Positions 1-9,320 are shown, counted from the stretch's first letter. The stretch: DNA of 64,000 bases from Pseudoalteromonas sp. OOF1S-7 (GCF_022347765.1 NZ_JAKRFZ010000018.1:41446-105445), one strand, 5' to 3'. Notes: generated by a model from the letters alone, not told the origin. Numbers and translations are program-made.

Positions 1-1084
1 CATAAAGATAGACATTGTTCTGTGACATATAGATCCCCTCAGTTCGGCTGGCGATACAGGTCGTGGATAACGAATCTGGATCACTGAGTGACAATCGAGT
101 CACGGATGTTATATGGTGATACCCATGCAGACTGGATGCTTCATCCGGCACATAACAAGTCGCCGGATCAACCAGTAAGCGTTCTGTTCCGGCTTTAATA
201 TCGGTCACTTTAGGCAGCAGTTCAGCGATGTCTGTCTCAGTGATTTTTTGGTAATTGAATAAGTTCAGGTCCTCTCCCTCTTGTTCAAAGCCGTCAAAAC
301 TGGCTGCAAACTCGCTGATCAGATAAAACGAGTCACCAATAACCCGTGTATCAACCAGCTGGCCGTCAAAACGAAACTGATGGGTGATATGCGTCTGTGA
401 AGGGTCTTTAATATCAACCAGCGTCAGCGCGAAGTCCTGAGAACCAGTGAAGGGCATAGATGTTGCATCTACTGCTATCTCAGCGGTAGACATGGGAGTA
501 ATAAAAAACCCACCTCTGTCATTACTGAGCACAACGGCCAGGCTGCTTTCTTGTAAATACAATCGCTGTTTCGCATAGAAATCTGTACTAGTGATCAGGC
601 TGGTTGATGAGCTGATCGCACCACTTTCGTCACGCTTTAAGATGCGTACAGACTGCTTATGCTCTCCCTGCGCGGCCTGAAAATCTGCATTATTAGCAAC
701 ATACAAATACGTACCGTCGTATTTAATTCTGTCGCTTTCGTCAACCGCTTGCTCCTGTACATTGGTGGTTGAATACGTTGGCGTGGCAGCATCAGCATCC
801 GGCACATTCGCCTGCTCACTACTATCCTGCGGGTTTGTCGTACCTTGCGCCAGGTAAATACCATTTTTAAGATAAGTCGAAAAATCCGCGGCGCTGGCCT
901 TACGCAGTTTTTTCGCACTCGCCTCGCCCGTGGATAAATCAGGCACTTTATCCGGCAGCGTTTGCTTGCCTCCGTTACCTGGGCCCTGAACGGAAGTCGC
1001 ATTATCACCCCCTGTGCCACATGCACCGAGTAGCGATAAAGTAAGCGCCGCAGCACAAAGCTTTAGCTGAGTAGAATATAACAT
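1..1084 (-). CDS. Beta-propeller domain lipoprotein, 5' part only
   Basis: A long open frame on the minus strand begins at the ATG at 1084-1082 and runs off the left edge, giving about 361 residues of an incomplete protein. It opens with a lipoprotein signal (hydrophobic run ending SLLGAC, cysteine at about residue 22), so the mature protein is probably membrane-anchored by lipid. Near residue 105 it reads NVQEQAVDESDRIKYDGTYL, which resembles the start of the secreted beta-propeller family PF09826, where a V(D)E(A/S)D-x-(I/V)K-x-DG-x-Y motif is typical. The rest is beta-rich and fits propeller blades. The function of the family is poorly known. It is divergent from the MipA-like gene, with about 160 bases between the starts holding both promoters. 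The family call rests on this motif and the lipobox. Confidence 0.75.
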   Translation of the reverse strand, partial: MLYSTQLKLCAAALTLSLLGACGTGGDNATSVQGPGNGGKQTLPDKVPDLSTGEASAKKLRKASAADFSTYLKNGIYLAQGTTNPQDSSEQANVPDADAATPTYSTTNVQEQAVDESDRIKYDGTYLYVANNADFQAAQGEHKQSVRILKRDESGAISSSTSLITSTDFYAKQRLYLQESSLAVVLSNDRGGFFITPMSTAEIAVDATSMPFTGSQDFALTLVDIKDPSQTHITHQFRFDGQLVDTRVIGDSFYLISEFAASFDGFEQEGEDLNLFNYQKITETDIAELLPKVTDIKAGTERLLVDPATCYVPDEASSLHGYHHITSVTRLSLSDPDSLSTTCIASRTEGIYMSQNNVYLY

Positions 1085-1243
1085 TGGCTGTCTCCTTGGG
1101 ATTAAGTATGTATCTAACTTTACTCAAATGCCAAAGACTTGCTGTTACTCCAGCTATTGGAAATGTTATTTAATGTAACCCTTTATGGTAATTAGTAATT
1201 TTATTGGTAAAGTACAAGTGTTTAAATTAGGGAGCGGGTAAAA

Positions 1244-2218
1244 GTGAAACGTCTGTCAGGTGTGATTGGTTCTGTGTTGTTTAGCGGCATGGCTTTGGCA
1301 AACTGTGAAACCAACCCAGAAAACTGCATTGCAGTGTCCCAATGGGAAATTTCGGTAGCACTGGGCGCAGGTGTTGCAACCAATCCGCTAAAAGATGGCA
1401 CCCATTCGCCGCTTATCGTCTTACCCTATGTGCGCTATTATAGTGACCGCTTTTTTCTTGACAATACGGCCATAGGTTACACATTTTACGATCACCGGAC
1501 CTTTGATGTAAGCTGGATTGCGGAACTCAATTCAGAGCAAGCCTTCTTTAGTCGCTCCAGACCCGGTACGGTATTGCGCTCAAATACACTTTCCCCAAAC
1601 ATCAATGAGCAAATCAACTTGCCTCAGATAGAAGTCTCCACCGGGGATAGCGCCAGTGGCGGGGACAATGTCAATGTACCCAATGATGTCAGTGTACAAG
1701 TACCTGATACAGACTTAGATCAAGATAAGGAAACGGTCGTGCCCCCTTCCCTTACCTTTGATGACCTGGCCAAGCGTAAATGGGCTATCGACAGTGGCAT
1801 ACTGGCACACTGGTATATTTCTGAACAACACAAGCTGAAGGCTCGATTACTACACGATGTACGGGGCATTTATAATGGTTTTCACGGCTCTGTAGAATAT
1901 AGCTACAAGCTGCCTTTTGGAGACCCTAAATTTGCTCAGTTCCAGTTGAAATTTGGGGTCGATTATAAAGACGCAAAGTTAGGCAGTTATTACTACGGCA
2001 TCACACACAGAGATACGGAACTCGCACATTACCGCTACCAGGTAAACAGTACCTTTAATCCTTATTTCGGGGTAGCCTACAATCACCGACTGAGCAAAAA
2101 CTGGCAATTTAAATTCACGGCAAAACACCAATGGCTCGGCTCCAGCATCGCAAATAGCCCAATCGTCGACGAAGGCTACACAACCTCTGTCTTCATCGGA
2201 GGCGTGTATGCGTTTTAA
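1244..2218 (+). CDS. MipA/OmpV family outer-membrane protein
   Basis: A 324-residue protein that starts at GTG 1244 behind a GGGAGCGGG ribosome site. It has a signal peptide ending near residue 19 (ALA-N). The N-terminal strand pattern (LGAGVATNPLKDG, then LPYVRYYSDRFFLDN and GYTFYD) and the C-terminal aromatic end (GGVYAF) are typical of MipA/OmpV outer-membrane barrels. An insert of about 80 residues (roughly 95-175), rich in Asp, Ser and Asn, separates the first and later strands and is probably an exposed loop. The stop overlaps the start of the DUF3019 gene by 11 bases, and a two-component pair follows in the same direction. In other bacteria MipA relatives are linked to envelope stress and cell-wall enzymes. 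The exact role here is inferred. Confidence 0.8.
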   Translation: MKRLSGVIGSVLFSGMALANCETNPENCIAVSQWEISVALGAGVATNPLKDGTHSPLIVLPYVRYYSDRFFLDNTAIGYTFYDHRTFDVSWIAELNSEQAFFSRSRPGTVLRSNTLSPNINEQINLPQIEVSTGDSASGGDNVNVPNDVSVQVPDTDLDQDKETVVPPSLTFDDLAKRKWAIDSGILAHWYISEQHKLKARLLHDVRGIYNGFHGSVEYSYKLPFGDPKFAQFQLKFGVDYKDAKLGSYYYGITHRDTELAHYRYQVNSTFNPYFGVAYNHRLSKNWQFKFTAKHQWLGSSIANSPIVDEGYTTSVFIGGVYAF

Positions 2219-2606
2219 CCTTGCCCTGTATAGCCTGTCTATGGGGACATTAATATGGTGCTCGCATTCGGCGCAAGCCACATCAGAGCCTCCGCCGCTG
2301 TTTGAGATAAAACCTCAAGTCTGTATGGTCAAAACACAAGGACAGACCTGCCAGATGACGATCCGGGTCAACTGGCAACATGGCAAACCGGAAAAACTTT
2401 GTCTATATCAGGCAAACACTCAGCTGCACTGCTGGGCAGACAGTCGCCAGGGCAGCATTAAGCTGGCTATCAAGCTTGCACAAAATATGGAGTTTAGCCT
2501 GAGAGATCCATATCAAAACACACTTGCCAAAAAGACGGTTAAAGTCAATGCTGTCGTCAGCACTAAGTATCGCAGGAAACTTAAAACAGATTGGAGTTTA
2601 TTCTAA
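2208..2606 (+). CDS. DUF3019 family exported protein
   Basis: A 132-residue protein with a signal peptide ending near AQA-T (about residue 25), so it is probably periplasmic. The body (PPLFEIKPQVCMVKTQGQTC through the CLYQ..LHCW segment) has the four cysteines and short beta-rich layout of DUF3019 proteins. These are commonly found beside MipA/OmpV proteins and an RstA/RstB-type two-component system in marine gammaproteobacteria. The start ATG at 2208 sits inside the end of the upstream gene and is preceded by GGAGG. Its stop TAA overlaps the ATG of the response regulator by one base (TAATG), which implies translational coupling. The biochemical role is unknown; a periplasmic partner of the sensor kinase or barrel is an inference. 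Confidence 0.75.
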   Translation: MRFNLALYSLSMGTLIWCSHSAQATSEPPPLFEIKPQVCMVKTQGQTCQMTIRVNWQHGKPEKLCLYQANTQLHCWADSRQGSIKLAIKLAQNMEFSLRDPYQNTLAKKTVKVNAVVSTKYRRKLKTDWSLF

Positions 2607-3295
2607 TGATCAAAGTCATACTGGTAGAAGATGATGAGAGACTGGCTCAACTTACCGGACAGTTTTTACAGAGCAATAATTATAACGTGACCCTGATCCA
2701 TGATGGCGCACTGGCACCGGATAAAATCATCAGTGAACAACCCGATGTGGTGATCCTCGACATTATGCTGCCTAATCTGGATGGTTTCGAAATTTGCCGC
2801 CGGATCAGACCTGACTACCAGGGGCCTGTGCTATTTCTAACCGCTAAAGACAGTGACTTTGATCATGTCAGAGGTCTGGAAATTGGCGCTGACGATTATG
2901 TTATCAAGCCTGTTGAACCCTATGTGTTACTGGCCAGACTAAATGCACTTTTACGCCGCCAGGGTAAACAAACTGACAGTTCCGACCAACTAACACTTGG
3001 CCAGTTGCGGATCGACAAAGCTGCCCGCAAGACCTATTTAAATGAGCAAGAAATAGACCTGACCAGTTACGAGTTTGATCTGCTGTGGGAGCTCGCCCGA
3101 AATGCTGGTGATACCCTTAGCCGCGAACATATTTATAACCAGGTCGTCGGAAGACCATACGATGGATTGGATCGTAGCGTGGATGTACGAGTCTCCCGAT
3201 TGCGTAAAAAGCTCAATGACAACCTGGAACAACCCTACAGACTGATCACTGTTTGGGGTAAGGGATATTTGTGCTCGAAATCCGCCTGGGACTAA
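2606..3295 (+). CDS. OmpR/RstA-type response regulator
   Basis: A DNA-binding response regulator of 229 residues. The receiver domain (1-120) has the acidic pair EDD at 8-10, the phosphoacceptor Asp52 in VVILDIMLPNLDG, and the switch lysine in VIKPVEP. The C-terminal half is a winged-helix DNA-binding domain (LTSYEFDLLWELARNAG; RSVDVRVSRLRKKL). An upstream in-frame TTG at 2591 is possible, but the GGAG at 2593-2596 is well placed for the ATG at 2606, so that start is preferred. The gene is coupled to the DUF3019 gene, and six bases separate it from the sensor kinase. It probably regulates the MipA/DUF3019 genes upstream, by analogy with similar blocks elsewhere. Confidence 0.9.
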   Translation: MIKVILVEDDERLAQLTGQFLQSNNYNVTLIHDGALAPDKIISEQPDVVILDIMLPNLDGFEICRRIRPDYQGPVLFLTAKDSDFDHVRGLEIGADDYVIKPVEPYVLLARLNALLRRQGKQTDSSDQLTLGQLRIDKAARKTYLNEQEIDLTSYEFDLLWELARNAGDTLSREHIYNQVVGRPYDGLDRSVDVRVSRLRKKLNDNLEQPYRLITVWGKGYLCSKSAWD

Positions 3296-3301
3296 TTCAC
3301 T

Positions 3302-4552
3302 ATGCTGCGTTTGCTTGTCAGCCTTTATATTGTGGTATTTGCCAGTATTATTGCGATCAATTTGGGCAGTGAGACGATATGGCGAAACTGGGTTGAACAA
3401 GCTCCTGACGACCTGCGACATGCAACAGCGGTAGCCAAACAATATAAGCAAGCACTCAACTACATCAAAGAAGACGAGTTTGCCTCTTTTCTCACTGCGC
3501 AACCACAGCTGACCGTGTTTCCATACGAAGATGTAGCCTGGCTACCTGAGCAGTTGACGGCACTCAGACAAGGTGAAATCATCACCTCTTTTGATGATAC
3601 AGGAAACGCCCAGCTACTCTTTATGGCCAACAATGGTACCTCTGTCGTACAACTCGGTCCGTTTGCACCGGCAAAGTCAGCCAGAGTAAAGCAGTACACT
3701 ATCAAATTCCTCTCATACTCGGTACTGGCCTTGTTACTGGTCATTTGGTTGAGACCGCTCTGGATTGACCTGGTTCAACTTAAACGGACATCCGAAAAGC
3801 TGGCTTCTGGCTCGCTTGACCTCACAACAACCAGGTCGCGGTTTTCAGCCATCTATACTCTGACTCAGCAAATTGAAAGCATGGCGTTGAAAACAGCCAG
3901 CCTGATGAGCAACCAAAAGCAACTGGTTAATGCAGTCTCTCATGAACTGAGAACTCCATTGGCACGTTTGAAGTTTGCCCTGGCGATGCTGGCGCCCAAA
4001 GCACCTGAACAGGTCGCAGCGATGGAAGAAGACGTCATAGAAATGGAGGTGCTGATTGACGAAATGCTCAGCTATGCCCGACTGGAGTTTGCCAATCAGC
4101 AGTTGCACATGCAGCAATGTGACCTGGCTCCACTGATACTGGACCAGCTTGACAAACTGGCACGCACAACCAACAAACAACTGATAACGAGCATTGCCAA
4201 TGAGCTCCCGGTTCATTGCGATCCTCACCAGTTAACCCGGGTCATTCAGAACCTGCTGCAAAACGCTGATAAGTATGGTCAGAGCACCATTCGGATCACA
4301 CTGAGCAAACAGCAAAATATGGCGGTATTTAGTGTGGAAGACGATGGTTCGGGCATCCCTGAATCCAAACGTGAACAGGTATTTCAACCGTTTTCCAGAT
4401 TGGATAAGAGCCGCAATAAAGAAACCGGCGGATTTGGATTGGGCCTGGCCATCGTCAGTAAAATTCTTTCCTGGCACAGTACCAGTTGTCTCATTGACGA
4501 CTCAGAGCTGGGTGGTGCCCGTTTTACACTCAGATTGCCGCTTGTGCCGTAA
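3302..4552 (+). CDS. RstB-like sensor histidine kinase
   Basis: An inner-membrane sensor kinase of 416 residues. It has an N-terminal membrane segment (about 5-22), a periplasmic domain of about 110 residues, a second membrane segment near 140-155 and a HAMP linker. The H-box carries His214 (SHELRTPLARLKFAL). The ATP-binding domain shows the N-box (QNLLQNADKYG), G1 (VEDDGSGIP) and G2 (GGFGLGLAIV). Similarity to E. coli RstB is clear in the membrane-flanking LRPLWIDL segment and the ending LGGARFTLRLPL. It would autophosphorylate and pass phosphate to the regulator just upstream. The signal is unknown; the nearby MipA-type barrel and DUF3019 protein suggest envelope status. Confidence 0.88.
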   Translation: MLRLLVSLYIVVFASIIAINLGSETIWRNWVEQAPDDLRHATAVAKQYKQALNYIKEDEFASFLTAQPQLTVFPYEDVAWLPEQLTALRQGEIITSFDDTGNAQLLFMANNGTSVVQLGPFAPAKSARVKQYTIKFLSYSVLALLLVIWLRPLWIDLVQLKRTSEKLASGSLDLTTTRSRFSAIYTLTQQIESMALKTASLMSNQKQLVNAVSHELRTPLARLKFALAMLAPKAPEQVAAMEEDVIEMEVLIDEMLSYARLEFANQQLHMQQCDLAPLILDQLDKLARTTNKQLITSIANELPVHCDPHQLTRVIQNLLQNADKYGQSTIRITLSKQQNMAVFSVEDDGSGIPESKREQVFQPFSRLDKSRNKETGGFGLGLAIVSKILSWHSTSCLIDDSELGGARFTLRLPLVP

Positions 4553-4564
4553 CTCGTACTCAGA

Positions 4565-4978
4565 TTAAAACTTCACAGCACCACGCATCGCTTTAGTCTG
4601 CGCCCGTTTATTCTTACTATCAAGACGCTTGCGTTGTGAGCTTCGAGTGGGTTTAGTTGCCCGGCGCGTTTTTTCTACTTTTATTGCACTGAGGATCAAG
4701 GCTTTCAATCGGGCCAGCGCATCTTCGCGATTCTGCTCCTGAGTGCGAAAGTTCTGAGCTTTAATCACAATCACACCGTCTTTGCTGATACGGTTGTCTT
4801 GTAGCGCGAGTAAGCGTTCTTTATAAAAAGATGGTAGTGTGGAGCGCTGAATATCAAACCTCAGATGAATGGCAGAAGCGACCTTGTTGACATTCTGGCC
4901 ACCCGCACCTTGTGAACGGATAGCCGACAATTCAATTTCCCATGCCGCCAGTTCGACATTGTTTGATAGCTTTAACAT
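4565..4978 (-). CDS. arfB: Peptidyl-tRNA hydrolase ArfB (stalled-ribosome rescue)
   Basis: A 137-residue protein with the release-factor-type GGQ motif at residues 26-28 (RSQGAGGQNVNKVASAIHL) and a basic, Lys/Arg-rich C-terminal tail (from about residue 103), both characteristic of ArfB/YaeJ. In the known family the GGQ loop hydrolyses peptidyl-tRNA in the ribosomal P site while the basic tail enters the empty mRNA channel of a stalled ribosome. The length is normal. It lies convergent to the RstB-like kinase with a 12-base gap and appears to be a single-gene unit. Confidence 0.92.
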   Translation of the reverse strand: MLKLSNNVELAAWEIELSAIRSQGAGGQNVNKVASAIHLRFDIQRSTLPSFYKERLLALQDNRISKDGVIVIKAQNFRTQEQNREDALARLKALILSAIKVEKTRRATKPTRSSQRKRLDSKNKRAQTKAMRGAVKF

Positions 4979-5034
4979 AGTGACTACGATTTGCCTTACC
5001 AGGCGATATCATAGCAAGTCGTGAGCATGCCCGT

Positions 5035-6246
5035 CTATCTGGGTTCGCCAAGACGGCTTGCAATTGCAGGAGACACTCTGGCAGCCCGACATGCAGGTGC
5101 CAGTGTCGCGACCTGACCTAGTAGCACCATACACACCGCTCCAATGGCAAAAAAGTCAAGTGGTACAGTAGCCAGCTCAAACCAGTTACTGAATTGTACA
5201 TTTAGCAGGATTGCCGCAATACAACCTACTCCGACACCAAATACCGTTAGCAGGGCATTTTCAAGCATAAAGTAACTTACAATCTGCCCTTGCTGTGCAC
5301 CCAGTGCACGACGGATCCCGATTTGTCGACGCCGCCGGGTCACAGCAAAACGTGCCTGACCAAATATACCCAAAGCCGTAACCAGAGAGAGACAAGCAAC
5401 AACCCAGAGTAACGTCATACTCGCCGCATATTCAGCCTGATAACTTTGTGCTTTGACGTGTTCAAACGTCTTTAATTCCTCGATCTTACGTCCATGTCGG
5501 CGCATCAGATACTCTACGGTATCCGCCATCGCCCGGGCCTGTTGGCCCGGCTCGTGGCGTACCAGATAATACACGTACTCACTGGTTTCAATCACAGGTG
5601 CCAACACACTGTGCTCGACAACCACCCAAAAACTCCAGGCGGCCTGCAAGGTTTTGACCACACCACGGACTTGTTGGGGGCGCTTATCAATGAATATCGT
5701 CTTGCCTACCACCTGACGCCAGTCATCTGGATACAGTGATTGAGCAAGCGCTTGTGTAATCATGATTTCTGTCGCCACCCGAAACCCGTCAGTTTCGGCA
5801 TAGTGAGGGGCTTGCTCAAAACCCTCTCCTGCTACCAGTTCCAGCCCCATGGTGTCCAGCAGCGCATTGTCGCCTCCGTAATACCCACTGAAGGTATCAT
5901 AATCCCCCTCAGCCTGAGTCGCGACCTCCAAGAAGTTTCCCCAGCCGCTTAACGGCACGCCTGAGGTGACAGACACACTCCGAACCCCGGACACCTCCTT
6001 TAATGCCAGCAGATCTTGCTCTATATCGGACGCTCTGGCAGACGCGTCACCCGGCAAATTAGTGAGGACAAAAAAGGTGTTTTGTTCGTCCAGGCCACTA
6101 GGTCGGGACAACAAGCTTTGCTTTTGTAATGCCAGATAGGCAGCATTGACTAGAATCATAAACGTGACCGCTATTTGCAAGACAAACAACACAGGCGCAG
6201 TACGACTATGATTCAACGTCTTAAGAATGGGTAACAAGTCTCGCAT
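5035..6246 (-). CDS. ABC transporter permease (MacB/FtsX type), second permease
   Basis: A 403-residue permease with one membrane segment near the N-terminus, a periplasmic MacB-type domain of about 230 residues, and three membrane segments at the C-terminus. The FtsX-like signature is seen in TRRRRQIGIRRALGAQQGQI. The ATG at 6246 follows a good AAGGGG ribosome site, 9 bases after the first permease. With the adaptor it should form a periplasm-facing mechanotransmission or export system for a peptide, lipid or drug-like substrate. No ATP-binding subunit is encoded beside it, so the energising ATPase must be supplied from elsewhere if the complex is functional. Confidence 0.85.
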   Translation of the reverse strand: MRDLLPILKTLNHSRTAPVLFVLQIAVTFMILVNAAYLALQKQSLLSRPSGLDEQNTFFVLTNLPGDASARASDIEQDLLALKEVSGVRSVSVTSGVPLSGWGNFLEVATQAEGDYDTFSGYYGGDNALLDTMGLELVAGEGFEQAPHYAETDGFRVATEIMITQALAQSLYPDDWRQVVGKTIFIDKRPQQVRGVVKTLQAAWSFWVVVEHSVLAPVIETSEYVYYLVRHEPGQQARAMADTVEYLMRRHGRKIEELKTFEHVKAQSYQAEYAASMTLLWVVACLSLVTALGIFGQARFAVTRRRRQIGIRRALGAQQGQIVSYFMLENALLTVFGVGVGCIAAILLNVQFSNWFELATVPLDFFAIGAVCMVLLGQVATLAPACRAARVSPAIASRLGEPR

Positions 6247-6255
6247 GATTGCCCC

Positions 6256-7584
6256 TTACACACTGTTGAGTTGGCTGGCAGGCTCTATACAACTGGCACG
6301 ATAGACAGGCAACAAACCAAAAAGCACACTCACCGATATCGCTACCAGTGGTGTCAGCACCAGAATATACATATCCATGTGCATCAAATCACTGCTCAAA
6401 TGCTGATAAATCCGGCTGCAAACAGTGAGTCCCAGCTGGGCGAGTAACAGGCCCAATACACCGCCAAAGATCCCCATCAACCCGGTTTCTACACTGAATT
6501 GAACAAACACCTGTTGCCTGCTGGCACCCACAGCGCGGCGCAAACCAATTTCACTGGCCTTGCCATGAAACTTGGCCATCATGAGATTGGTGCTATTGAG
6601 CAAGCACAACAGTAGAAAGCACAGTGACAACCCGAGCGCCACCAAACTATCATCGGAAATAGCTTCACGCTCAGTAAGGTATTCACGGGGGGTGCTCAGC
6701 TTATTAACGATTTTACGCTGAAACCGACCCAAGGCGCGTTGCTCCTGAACATAGGTATAAAGAAACTCCTGATAAGCGCGACGCTGACTGGCGTCTTGCA
6801 ATTCAACCCAAAAGTAAATCCACACACATTCCGACGCCATCAGTGCCTCAAAAGAACTGTCTTGCGGGTCCTGCCAGCATTCAAACGGTTGTAAATTTGA
6901 CGACCAAAGTCCATTACGCACCTGGGTTTCGAACGGAATAAACACATCTCTGGGTTTACGAAAAGCATGCATGGATTCGCCATAAAAGCGAGGCAGAATA
7001 GGCCAGTTGTCCATGACCCCGATAATGCGATATTCCAACCCGCCTAACGCAATATGCTGGCCCACTGAATTTTCGCCATTAAAGAGTCGCTGATTGACCT
7101 CAGCACCGATCACTGCCACTCGCTCTCCTTGCTGATCGGCATCAATTGACCAGGCACTTCCAAATTTAATGGGGGCATTAAAAGCACTAAAAAAATCCCG
7201 GCTGGTAGAACGTACCAATGCGGTTTTTGCTTCAGAGTCAGATTGAGTCGGCAGCTTCAGCTGATCACGATACCCACTGATGGGAATGTGGGACTGGGCA
7301 CGGTTCGCACGCCATAGGTTTTGAACATCCTGAAAGGTCAGATAAGGGGGTACCCGCTCTTCCTCACCCTGGCTGTAATACGCTTTTTGCGGGCCCCAGC
7401 TATTGAGCTGGACCAGAAACAGTGAGTCGGCTTTTCCGGGCACCGGCTCCTGATTCATCATGTAATTGATTGTGTAGGTGGTCATCGTCGCTGCAATACC
7501 GACCGCAATCGTGACCACAATTAAGGAACTTAATAGGGGAGTTTGTTTGAAGCTTATCCAGGCCAGTTTGAAATAGTATCTCAT
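6256..7584 (-). CDS. ABC transporter permease (MacB/FtsX type), first permease
   Basis: A permease of 442 residues from the preferred ATG at 7584 (MRYYFKLAWISFKQTPLLSS), which has GGAGG about 10 bases upstream. An in-frame start at 7641 would add 19 unconvincing residues. There is a membrane segment near 20-40, a large MacB-like periplasmic domain, and three C-terminal membrane segments with the FtsX-type loop GLRRAVGASRQQVF. It lies between the adaptor (88 bases upstream) and the second permease (9 bases downstream), which fits one operon. A MacAB-like heterodimeric exporter is the best description. The substrate is unknown. Confidence 0.85.
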   Translation of the reverse strand: MRYYFKLAWISFKQTPLLSSLIVVTIAVGIAATMTTYTINYMMNQEPVPGKADSLFLVQLNSWGPQKAYYSQGEEERVPPYLTFQDVQNLWRANRAQSHIPISGYRDQLKLPTQSDSEAKTALVRSTSRDFFSAFNAPIKFGSAWSIDADQQGERVAVIGAEVNQRLFNGENSVGQHIALGGLEYRIIGVMDNWPILPRFYGESMHAFRKPRDVFIPFETQVRNGLWSSNLQPFECWQDPQDSSFEALMASECVWIYFWVELQDASQRRAYQEFLYTYVQEQRALGRFQRKIVNKLSTPREYLTEREAISDDSLVALGLSLCFLLLCLLNSTNLMMAKFHGKASEIGLRRAVGASRQQVFVQFSVETGLMGIFGGVLGLLLAQLGLTVCSRIYQHLSSDLMHMDMYILVLTPLVAISVSVLFGLLPVYRASCIEPASQLNSV

Positions 7585-7671
7585 CAGCTTGCTTCCTCCA
7601 TCATCTTGTCCCCCGGAAATAATGCCGGGTCGCACCACCATCGCTATGATAGTGCTATCGCATTGATAAAA

Positions 7672-8940
7672 TTACTGAACAACTCGTACACGTTCGGCAC
7701 TATTAAACATGCGGGTGTCAGAAATTATGACCGTATCGCCTTCAACCAGCCCGGATAGGATCTCTACCTGACCCAGGCTTTTCGATCCCAGACTTATAGG
7801 CTTTTTCACTGCACTGTCCTCATCCAGGACATATGCATATTTACCACTGTATGCATCAACAAACTGGCCTCTGGGCAGGTAGGTAACGCCCGTTTTTTCT
7901 TCCAACACAATGCGGCTGGTCAGACGCTGATTTTGTCGCAGGCCAGTAATTTCAGTTTCCTTAAAGCGGATTTTACCTTCCACCTGACCGCGCACAATCT
8001 CGGGTGAAATGGCGGTTAATTCACCTTCATACGCCCGACCATTTAAAGTAATCTGAGCGGGCATACCCAATGCCAGGTCGTCAGCGTAATTTTCAGGGAT
8101 ATTGACCTCTACCTCGTAGTGTGACAAATCCACCACACTCAGGAGTGGCTGGTTTTTCGCTACAGTGTTTTTCTGATCAACACTCAGATTACCAACAATG
8201 CCATTAACCGGAGAGCGGATCTCCAGTGAGGCAACACGCCGTTGCAATTCATCAACCAGTACCTGCTGCGCCTGTAATTCAATCGCACGGGTTTGGATCT
8301 CAAACTTCTGGCTTTCCTTCAGCAACGCGACCTCTTTTACCGCCAGACGGTGCTCCCGCTGCGCATTTTCTAACTCATCTTTGGCTTTTTGATAGTCTAT
8401 ATCACTAACAACTTGATTTTTCTTACCTTCTTCGTTTCTACGCATTTCACGCTTAGCAGCGTTCAGCGCCACGATTGCCTTACCGAGATAATTTTCCTGC
8501 GCCAGGTCTTGCTTTTTTGCCTGAATTTTTTCCCGCTCAAGCTGAGTTCCGAGACGCGTTAACTCTGCCAGCTCCTGTGCCAGCAAGCTTTTAAGCTCAG
8601 GGCTGTCTATCTGAGCCAGCGGCTGATTAATTGCGACTGAGTCACCGGCTGTTACCAAATAAGTAACAGTGCCCTCTGCCGGACTGTAAAGAGTAGGGCG
8701 ACGCGCTGCGATCACACGACCTTGTACGGAAATGTCCCTGATAAATTCACCACGGCGCACTTGCGCCACATGAATGTTGTCCATTCTGACAGCACTCTCT
8801 CCACTTGCCCAGGCAAGTATCTGAGGAACAACAAAATACAATGAAATAAATACACCAGCGATGATCAGGAAGTAGAGCTTGTAGTTGTGTTTTTTCTCTA
8901 GCTGGCTGTCCTGAGCACTGGTATCGTCGATATACTGCAT
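7672..8940 (-). CDS. HlyD/MacA-type periplasmic adaptor protein
   Basis: A 422-residue membrane-fusion protein. It has one N-terminal membrane anchor (about 22-42), a biotinyl-lipoyl-like half-motif (YSPAEGTVTYLVTAGDSV), a long alpha-helical hairpin (about 110-215, Glu/Gln/Lys-rich), the second lipoyl half (RSPVNGIVGNLSVDQKN), then beta-barrel and membrane-proximal domains ending VEGDTVIISD. Such adaptors bridge an inner-membrane ABC transporter and an outer-membrane channel. ATG 8940 is preceded by AAGGA. It is the first gene of the adaptor-permease-permease operon. No TolC-like gene or ATPase is adjacent. Confidence 0.85.
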   Translation of the reverse strand: MQYIDDTSAQDSQLEKKHNYKLYFLIIAGVFISLYFVVPQILAWASGESAVRMDNIHVAQVRRGEFIRDISVQGRVIAARRPTLYSPAEGTVTYLVTAGDSVAINQPLAQIDSPELKSLLAQELAELTRLGTQLEREKIQAKKQDLAQENYLGKAIVALNAAKREMRRNEEGKKNQVVSDIDYQKAKDELENAQREHRLAVKEVALLKESQKFEIQTRAIELQAQQVLVDELQRRVASLEIRSPVNGIVGNLSVDQKNTVAKNQPLLSVVDLSHYEVEVNIPENYADDLALGMPAQITLNGRAYEGELTAISPEIVRGQVEGKIRFKETEITGLRQNQRLTSRIVLEEKTGVTYLPRGQFVDAYSGKYAYVLDEDSAVKKPISLGSKSLGQVEILSGLVEGDTVIISDTRMFNSAERVRVVQ

Positions 8941-9320
8941 GCACTACGTCCTTGAAAATAAAAATGTTGATCAATACCAGTGCCTGAAAATAGCAAAAAT
9001 CAATCTAAATGTCACCATCAATAAACATTTTATTAATAACTTAATCGGTTTGAATTTTAATTCGGGTACATTATTTACCTTATTTGGCTAATTTTCATGC
9101 CAAATAACCAAATTAGTAGGTGAAAGAGGTAGGCTTGTTAAAAAAGTAATGAAGGAAAAAACGATAAAGCGCGGCCTCCATGCCGCCGCAAGTGCTTGGG
9201 AATAACTGTAAATACTGCATAATCATATTCTAACCTGGACGCCACCTCCTATTGGTTCAGTTTGGGTCGGATAATTTTTCTACTTTTCAACTAAAGCTGG
9301 TCGCCGCGCTTGGGGAATCG
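8941..9320. other. Intergenic region between the adaptor and RaiA-like genes
   Basis: About 380 bases without a convincing gene. The first 130 bases, next to the adaptor start, are very AT-rich and probably contain its promoter. A plus-strand frame at 9150-9206 could encode an 18-residue peptide, but there is no good evidence that it is expressed. The remaining sequence lies downstream of the RaiA-like gene. No clear factor-independent terminator was found. Confidence 0.4.

Noticed and set aside
9150..9206. Possible 18-residue leader peptide in the intergenic region
   Set aside because: No terminator, attenuator or downstream gene in the same direction that it could control.
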